A stretch of DNA of 64,000 nucleotides from Acidovorax sp. Leaf78 (GTDB taxonomy: Bacteria > Pseudomonadota > Gammaproteobacteria > Burkholderiales > Burkholderiaceae_C): assembly GCF_001422735.1 (NCBI RefSeq), contig NZ_LMLZ01000021.1, positions 186,227 through 250,226 of the forward strand. The letters are read 5' to 3'. This document shows, piece by piece, positions 59,938 through 64,000 of the stretch. Each line of letters starts with the position of its first letter. Within the stretch, counting starts at the first letter, position 1. The notes below the pieces were generated by a model. That model did not search any database. It saw nothing but the letters and a program-made list of their open reading frames with translations, and was not told where the DNA came from. The position numbers were made by a program, and so were the translations under genes.

Positions 59938-61788
59938 TCAGCCGCGCGACGTTGTCAGGCGCGGCGCGGAGTGCGCCGAATCGGTAGACAGCCGGAAGGT
60001 GCCCACCACTTCGGACAGACGCACCGACTGGTCCTTGAGGCTTTGCGCCGCCGCCGCGCTCTGCTCCACCAGCGCGGCGTTCTGCTGCGTCATCTGGTCC
60101 AGGTGCGCTACGGCCTGACCGACCTCGCCGATGCTGGTGCTCTGCTCGTTGGTCGACGCGGTGATCTCCGCCATGATGTCCGTGACACGCTGCACCGATG
60201 TCACGATGTCGGTCATGGTGGTGCCCGCGTCGTTCACCAGCCGCGAGCCGTTTTCGACCTGCTCGACCGACGTGTTGATCAGCGTCTTGATCTCGCGCGC
60301 GGCCTCGGCGCTGCGCTGCGCCAGGCTGCGCACCTCGCCCGCCACCACGGCAAAACCCCGGCCCTGCTCGCCGGCACGCGCGGCCTCGACCGCGGCGTTC
60401 AGCGCGAGGATGTTGGTCTGGAAGGCGATGCCGTCGATCACGCCGATGATGTCGTTGATCTTGCGCGAGGCCGCGTTGATCTTGTCCATGGTGGTCACCA
60501 CGTTGCCCACCACCGCACCGCCATGCTGAGCCACGCTGGACGCCTGGGCGACGAGCTGGTTGGCCTGCCGCGCTGCGTCGGCGTTCTGGCGCACGGTTTC
60601 GGTGAGCTGCTGCATCGACGCCGAGGTCTCCTGCAAGCTCGATGCGGTGAGTTCGGTGCGCCCGCTCAGGTCCTGGTTGCCGGTGGCGATCTCTTCGGCC
60701 GCCACGCGCACCGACCCGCTGGCCTCGCGGATCTGGCCCAGCACGCCCGAGAGCTTGCCGGCAAAGTTGTTGTAGCTCGATGCGATCTGGGCCAACTCGT
60801 CCTCGCCGTGGGTGTCGATGCGGCGCGACAGGTCGCCGTCGCCCTCGCCCACCTCGTGCATGGCGTCCCGCACCTGGGTCAGGCGGCGCAGGCGCTGCGT
60901 CAGCACCGCGGCGAGCAGCGCGACCGCAATCGCGAGCACCACGATGCTCGACACGACCGACGTGGTCAGCATGGCGCGGATGGGGGCCAGCGCTTCGCTT
61001 TCATCCAGCGCCACGACCAGCATCCAGCTGGTGCCCGCAATGGGCACCACCGTCAGCAGCCGCTGGCGGCCGCCGATCTCGATGCCCAGCAGCTCCCGGC
61101 TTTTGGCGGCAGCCTGCAGCTTGTCAGACGTGAGGGCGGGCGCCAGGTCGGTCAGCGGCTTGAGCGTGAGTGCTGCATCAGGGTGGGCAATGATCTTGCC
61201 GTCGCTCGACGCCATGAAGCCGAAGCTCTGGGGCGTGGGCCGCACCGACGACACAGTGGCCACGACGGACTCCATCGACACATCGCCCGCAGCCACGCCC
61301 TTGAGGGCCGACCCCGCACCCACCGGCGACGCGAAGGTGACGACCAGCTTGCCATCGGATGCGGAGATGTAGGGGGGCGTGATGACCGGGCCGCCAGCCG
61401 CTGCGGCCTGCTTGTACCAGGGCCGCGCGGTCGGGTCATAGTCGGCCGGCAGGTTGCGCGTTTCCGAGAAAACGTATTTCTTGTCGGCAAAGCCGAAGTA
61501 GAACGTGGAGAACTTGCCTGCGTCGCGCAGCAAAGCCAGTGTCTTGACCGGTTCGGGCTCGTGGAATGCCGCCACGGAGGCGGCGACGATCAACGCCTTG
61601 CCGCGCCCCCACTCCTCGATGGTTTCCACATGGCTTTTGGCGGTGGCCAGGCTTTCTTCAATGAGGCTGTCCCGCGCCTGGCTGCGCGCCACCAGAAAAT
61701 TGGCCACGGTGAGCACCAGCAGTGCCAGCACCAGGCAGGCCGACGACAGTGCAAGAATTTGACCTTTGAGCGACTTGAGCAACGACAT
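59938..61788 (-). CDS. Methyl-accepting chemotaxis protein
   Basis: This 616-residue chemoreceptor starts at [10 protein letters not shown] with AGGAG upstream. It has two membrane segments (about 9-32 and 275-295), a periplasmic dCache_1 domain (about 35-270, with TARPWYKQA and [18 protein letters not shown]), HAMP and a cytoplasmic signalling domain. Its hairpin tip is [20 protein letters not shown], and methylation helices flank it. Ligands of dCache domains are often amino or organic acids. No NWETF-type C-terminal tail is visible. It is single, between tilS and accA. Confidence 0.93.
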   Translation of the reverse strand: MSLLKSLKGQILALSSACLVLALLVLTVANFLVARSQARDSLIEESLATAKSHVETIEEWGRGKALIVAASVAAFHEPEPVKTLALLRDAGKFSTFYFGFADKKYVFSETRNLPADYDPTARPWYKQAAAAGGPVITPPYISASDGKLVVTFASPVGAGSALKGVAAGDVSMESVVATVSSVRPTPQSFGFMASSDGKIIAHPDAALTLKPLTDLAPALTSDKLQAAAKSRELLGIEIGGRQRLLTVVPIAGTSWMLVVALDESEALAPIRAMLTTSVVSSIVVLAIAVALLAAVLTQRLRRLTQVRDAMHEVGEGDGDLSRRIDTHGEDELAQIASSYNNFAGKLSGVLGQIREASGSVRVAAEEIATGNQDLSGRTELTASSLQETSASMQQLTETVRQNADAARQANQLVAQASSVAQHGGAVVGNVVTTMDKINAASRKINDIIGVIDGIAFQTNILALNAAVEAARAGEQGRGFAVVAGEVRSLAQRSAEAAREIKTLINTSVEQVENGSRLVNDAGTTMTDIVTSVQRVTDIMAEITASTNEQSTSIGEVGQAVAHLDQMTQQNAALVEQSAAAAQSLKDQSVRLSEVVGTFRLSTDSAHSAPRLTTSRG

Positions 61789-61900
61789 GGGGACTCCTGC
61801 ATCCCCCGACGGCGGAGGGCACAACCATGCTACATCCGGTTGCAACCCCTTCGCCAGCGGTTACACCTGCGCTCTTTACTGCGTTGGGCTCAAACGACAA

Positions 61901-61918
61901 ACGGCCCCGAAGGGCCGT
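61901..61918 (-). terminator. Hairpin after accA
   Basis: ACGGCCC and GGGCCGT pair around CGAA/TTCG, a stable tetraloop-like tip. On the minus strand TTTGTCGTTT follows, giving a weak T-rich end about 75 bases after accA. A hexamer run of tctttg units lies on the other side. Confidence 0.6.
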
Positions 61919-61992
61919 CTTTGTCTTTGTCTTTGTCCATAGATGTAATGCATGCCGGCGTGTCTGACGCCGCGCAATGCTGCACAGCAGGA

Positions 61993-62970
61993 TCAGCGGC
62001 TGTCCGCCTTGGTGTCGCTGAAACGGCCGTAGCTTTGCAAGCGCTCGTAGCGGCGGTCCAGCAGGTCCTTGACCTTGAGGTCGGCCACCTGGCGGAACGC
62101 ATCGCCCAGGGCACGTTTCAAGAACGCGGCCATTTGCTTGTGGTCGCGGTGGGCGCCGCCCACGGGCTCGCTCACGATCTTGTCCACCAGGCCCAGGGCC
62201 TTCAAGCGGTGGGCGGTGATGCCCAACGCATCGGCTGCTTCCTGGGCCTTGTCGCTGGTCTTCCACAGGATGGACGCGCAGCCTTCGGGGCTGATCACGG
62301 AGTAGATCGCGTACTGCAGCATCACGACCTGGTCGCCCACGCTAATGGCCAGCGCGCCGCCGGAGCCGCCTTCGCCGATGATGGTGGTGATGATGGGCAC
62401 TTCCAGTTGCGCCATCTCGAAGATGTTGCGGCCGATGGCCTCGGACTGGCCGCGCTCTTCGGCGTCGATGCCCGGATAGGCGCCGGGCGTGTCCACGAAG
62501 GTGAACACGGGCAGCTTGAACTTCTCGGCCGTCTTCATCAGGCGCAGGGCCTTGCGGTAGCCCTCGGGCTTGCTCATGCCGAAGTTGCGCGCAGCGCGCT
62601 CCTTGGTGTCGCGCCCCTTCTGGTGGCCCAGCACCATGCAGGCGTGGCCGTTGAAGCGCGCGAGGCCCCCCACGATGGACAGGTCGTCCGCGTAGTGGCG
62701 GTCACCGTGCAGCTCGACAAAGTCAGTGAAGATGTCGCGCACGTAGTCGAGCGTGTACGGGCGCTCGGGGTGGCGGGCGATCTTGGTGATCTGCCAGGGC
62801 GACAGCTCGCTGTAGATGTCCTTGGTGAGCTGCTGGCTCTTCTTGCTGAGTTGGTCGATTTCTTCCGAGATATCGACGGCACTTTCAGTCTGCACGTAGC
62901 GCAGTTCTTCAATTTTGGACTCGAGTTCCGCGATGGGCTGTTCGAAATCCAGAAAGGTCTTTTTCGCCAA
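61993..62970 (-). CDS. accA: Acetyl-CoA carboxylase carboxyltransferase subunit alpha
   Basis: This 325-residue protein is the alpha subunit of the carboxyltransferase that makes malonyl-CoA for fatty acid synthesis. [20 protein letters not shown] opens it; [28 protein letters not shown] and [11 protein letters not shown] are family-conserved, and the oxyanion-hole Gly pair is in the last. The start is TTG at 62968-62970, with AGGAGAA upstream. It is a single cistron with the glycosylase gene upstream. Confidence 0.95.
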   Translation of the reverse strand: MAKKTFLDFEQPIAELESKIEELRYVQTESAVDISEEIDQLSKKSQQLTKDIYSELSPWQITKIARHPERPYTLDYVRDIFTDFVELHGDRHYADDLSIVGGLARFNGHACMVLGHQKGRDTKERAARNFGMSKPEGYRKALRLMKTAEKFKLPVFTFVDTPGAYPGIDAEERGQSEAIGRNIFEMAQLEVPIITTIIGEGGSGGALAISVGDQVVMLQYAIYSVISPEGCASILWKTSDKAQEAADALGITAHRLKALGLVDKIVSEPVGGAHRDHKQMAAFLKRALGDAFRQVADLKVKDLLDRRYERLQSYGRFSDTKADSR

Positions 62971-63101
62971 CGTTATTCTCCTAAAGGCTCATGCCGGTAA
63001 GCGGCGGCCACGAATGGCCCGCACTGTAACCGACATGTAACGAGTTTTGTAAAAGCGCGTCAGGCGGCGTCGTCAGCCGTTCAAGCCACCGTTCCATCTG
63101 T

Positions 63102-63779
63102 TCATTCAGTCTGCACCGGCAGGGGGTCGAGCGAGCGCCAAATATACCAAGTCGCCACGCTGCACCAGGGCTTCCAGGCTTCCGCCACTTCGCGCGCGTC
63201 GCTGCGGCTGACGGGGTCGCCCGAAAAATAGTTGTGGCTGATGCCGGCGATCAGCCCCGGGTCGTCCAGGGGCAATACGTTGGGCCGCATCAGGTAGAAG
63301 ATGAGGAACATCTCGGCCGTCCACCGGCCGATGCCGCGGATGGCGACCAGTTCGGCAATGATGGCCTCGTCGTCCATGGCCGCCCAGTCCTTCACATGGA
63401 GCTTGCCGCTCTCGAAGTGAATGGCCAGGTCCACCAGGTAGTCCACCTTGCGGGCCGACAGGCCGGCGGCGCGCATGTCGTCGATCTTGAGCTTGAGCAC
63501 GCTGGCGGGCTTCATGCCGCGCGGCAGCAGCGCCACAAAGCGCTCCCATACGGCCTGCGCCGCGGTCACGGACACTTGCTGGCCCACGATGGAGCGCGCC
63601 AGCGTAACGAACGCGTCGCGACGTGTGCGCAGCGCGGCGTCGCCGAACTGCGGGATCAGGCGCTTCATCACCCGGTCCTTCTTCATCAGGTGCTTGCAGG
63701 CCTCGGCCCAGTATTCCGGCGTGGGGGGCGCCAACGGCGAGTCCGCGGTGTCGCCCGCTATCTTTTTAGTAGCTGCCAC
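63102..63779 (-). CDS. DNA-3-methyladenine glycosylase (AlkA-like)
   Basis: This 225-residue HhH-GPD glycosylase shows the helix-hairpin-helix and catalytic region in IRGIGRWTAEMFLIFY, with the catalytic Asp near NVLPLDDPGL, and SIVGQQVSVTAAQAV earlier. It removes alkylated bases. The start is GTG (63777-63779) and its first eight codons (VAATKKIA) lie inside a dispersed repeat; no other start is better. It is shorter than E. coli AlkA because it lacks the N-terminal beta domain. It lies between accA and cysS. Confidence 0.9.
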   Translation of the reverse strand: MAATKKIAGDTADSPLAPPTPEYWAEACKHLMKKDRVMKRLIPQFGDAALRTRRDAFVTLARSIVGQQVSVTAAQAVWERFVALLPRGMKPASVLKLKIDDMRAAGLSARKVDYLVDLAIHFESGKLHVKDWAAMDDEAIIAELVAIRGIGRWTAEMFLIFYLMRPNVLPLDDPGLIAGISHNYFSGDPVSRSDAREVAEAWKPWCSVATWYIWRSLDPLPVQTE

Positions 63780-63819
63780 CGCTTATCCCACGTGCGACAG
63801 GCGCATTTTTTGCATTAAA
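63757..63819 (+). repeat. Dispersed repeat, copy 6, over the glycosylase start
   Basis: The copy reads gctatctttttagtagctgc, ccgcttatcccacgtgcgac and ends in a T-rich tail before the cysS stop. It supplies the GTG start and first codons of the glycosylase gene on the other strand. Confidence 0.7.
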
Positions 63820-63826
63820 CACGGGC

Positions 63827-64000
63827 TCACTGCGCTGCTTCCCATGTGGTGCCGGCGGCGGAGTCTTTGAGCACGATGCCCTGGGCCAGCAGTGCCTGGC
63901 GGATGCGGTCCGCCTCGGCAAAGTTCTTGGCGGCCTTGGCGGCGGCGCGGGCGGCGATCTGCGCTTCGATGTCGGCACCGCTGGCACCGGCACCGGCCTG
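63827..64000 (-). CDS. cysS: Cysteinyl-tRNA synthetase, C-terminal end (cut by window edge)
   Basis: The last 57 codons read in frame to a TGA at 63827. The segment [33 protein letters not shown] ... TTWEAAQ is the conserved end of bacterial CysS, where the I-x-x-R-x-x-A-R/K-x-x-K-x-F-x-x-A-D-x-I-R helix binds the tRNA. The catalytic part is beyond the window. The reading frame is intact to the edge. Confidence 0.92.
   Translation of the reverse strand, partial: QAGAGASGADIEAQIAARAAAKAAKNFAEADRIRQALLAQGIVLKDSAAGTTWEAAQ

Noticed and set aside
61919-61939. Run of tctttg hexamers as a variable promoter element
   Set aside because: It lies between two converging gene ends next to a hairpin and does not head any gene.
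59341-63000. A 1219-codon open frame on the plus strand over tilS, the chemoreceptor and accA
   Set aside because: It runs antisense to three well-supported genes, has no family features and is rich in Arg, His and Gln from GC-biased codons.
1-64000. CRISPR arrays, insertion sequences, prophage or secretion-system genes
   Set aside because: None were seen: no regularly spaced repeats, transposases, integrases or structural phage genes were recognised.

Overview
The window comes from a high-GC betaproteobacterium, almost certainly a Comamonadaceae (Acidovorax-like). The evidence is the protein families (Bug/Tct tripartite tricarboxylate systems, PHB depolymerase, XylR-type and PAS-type sigma-54 activators), the cysS, alkA-like, accA, tilS, lysC-remnant, tRNA-Ser order at the right end, and a dispersed intergenic repeat (core gatagct-N-gcgctt-N-tatccagcg) that I associate with this family. 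There is no rRNA, CRISPR array, insertion sequence or prophage. Coding density is high, and most very long opposite-strand reading frames are GC-rich shadows.

Layout. 1-5966 (minus): an eight-gene operon for 2-ketogluconate-type sugar acids, with a polar-amino-acid-type ABC transporter followed by kguE, kguK, kguD and the start of a LacI-family ptxS cut by the window edge. A perfect PtxS-type palindrome lies upstream of the first gene. 6116-10002 (plus): hemH and an unusual Lon-like protease. 10311-17987: a tricarboxylate island, tctCBA divergent from an aconitase A-like gene, a GntR/FCD regulator and a substrate-binding-like protein without a signal peptide. 18623-25249: a PAS-GGDEF protein and small regulator/enzyme pairs (TetR, LysR/NmrA, AraC/NTF2-like). 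25313-29861: an aryl-aldehyde dehydrogenase and a coniferyl-alcohol-dehydrogenase-like SDR, read from a sigma-54 promoter and divergent from a XylR/DmpR-type activator. 30030-34523: a photolyase-related flavoprotein, an SDR, a DUF2256 protein, a LIV-type binding protein and a glutaredoxin.

34578-48251 (minus) is the most interesting block. A PAS sigma-54 activator is followed by three repeated operator motifs, a sigma-54 promoter, a LIV-type binding protein, a terminator, a secreted PHB depolymerase, livG-livF-livH-livM, a lipoprotein 3-hydroxybutyrate-oligomer hydrolase, a second LIV-type binding protein, an alpha/beta hydrolase and a DM13 protein. Together these read as a complete outside-to-inside route for polyhydroxybutyrate: depolymerise, cut oligomers at the membrane, import with an ABC transporter wrongly suggestive of branched-chain amino acids.

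48369-55306: a DUF2325 gene with a Fur-box-like site, a second tctCBA set and its divergent TctDE two-component system, then hslR. 55534-64000: csbD, a hybrid histidine kinase, tRNA-Ser(GCT), a frameshifted remnant of lysC, tilS (with a dispersed repeat inside its coding sequence), a chemoreceptor, accA (TTG start), an AlkA-like glycosylase and the 3' end of cysS.
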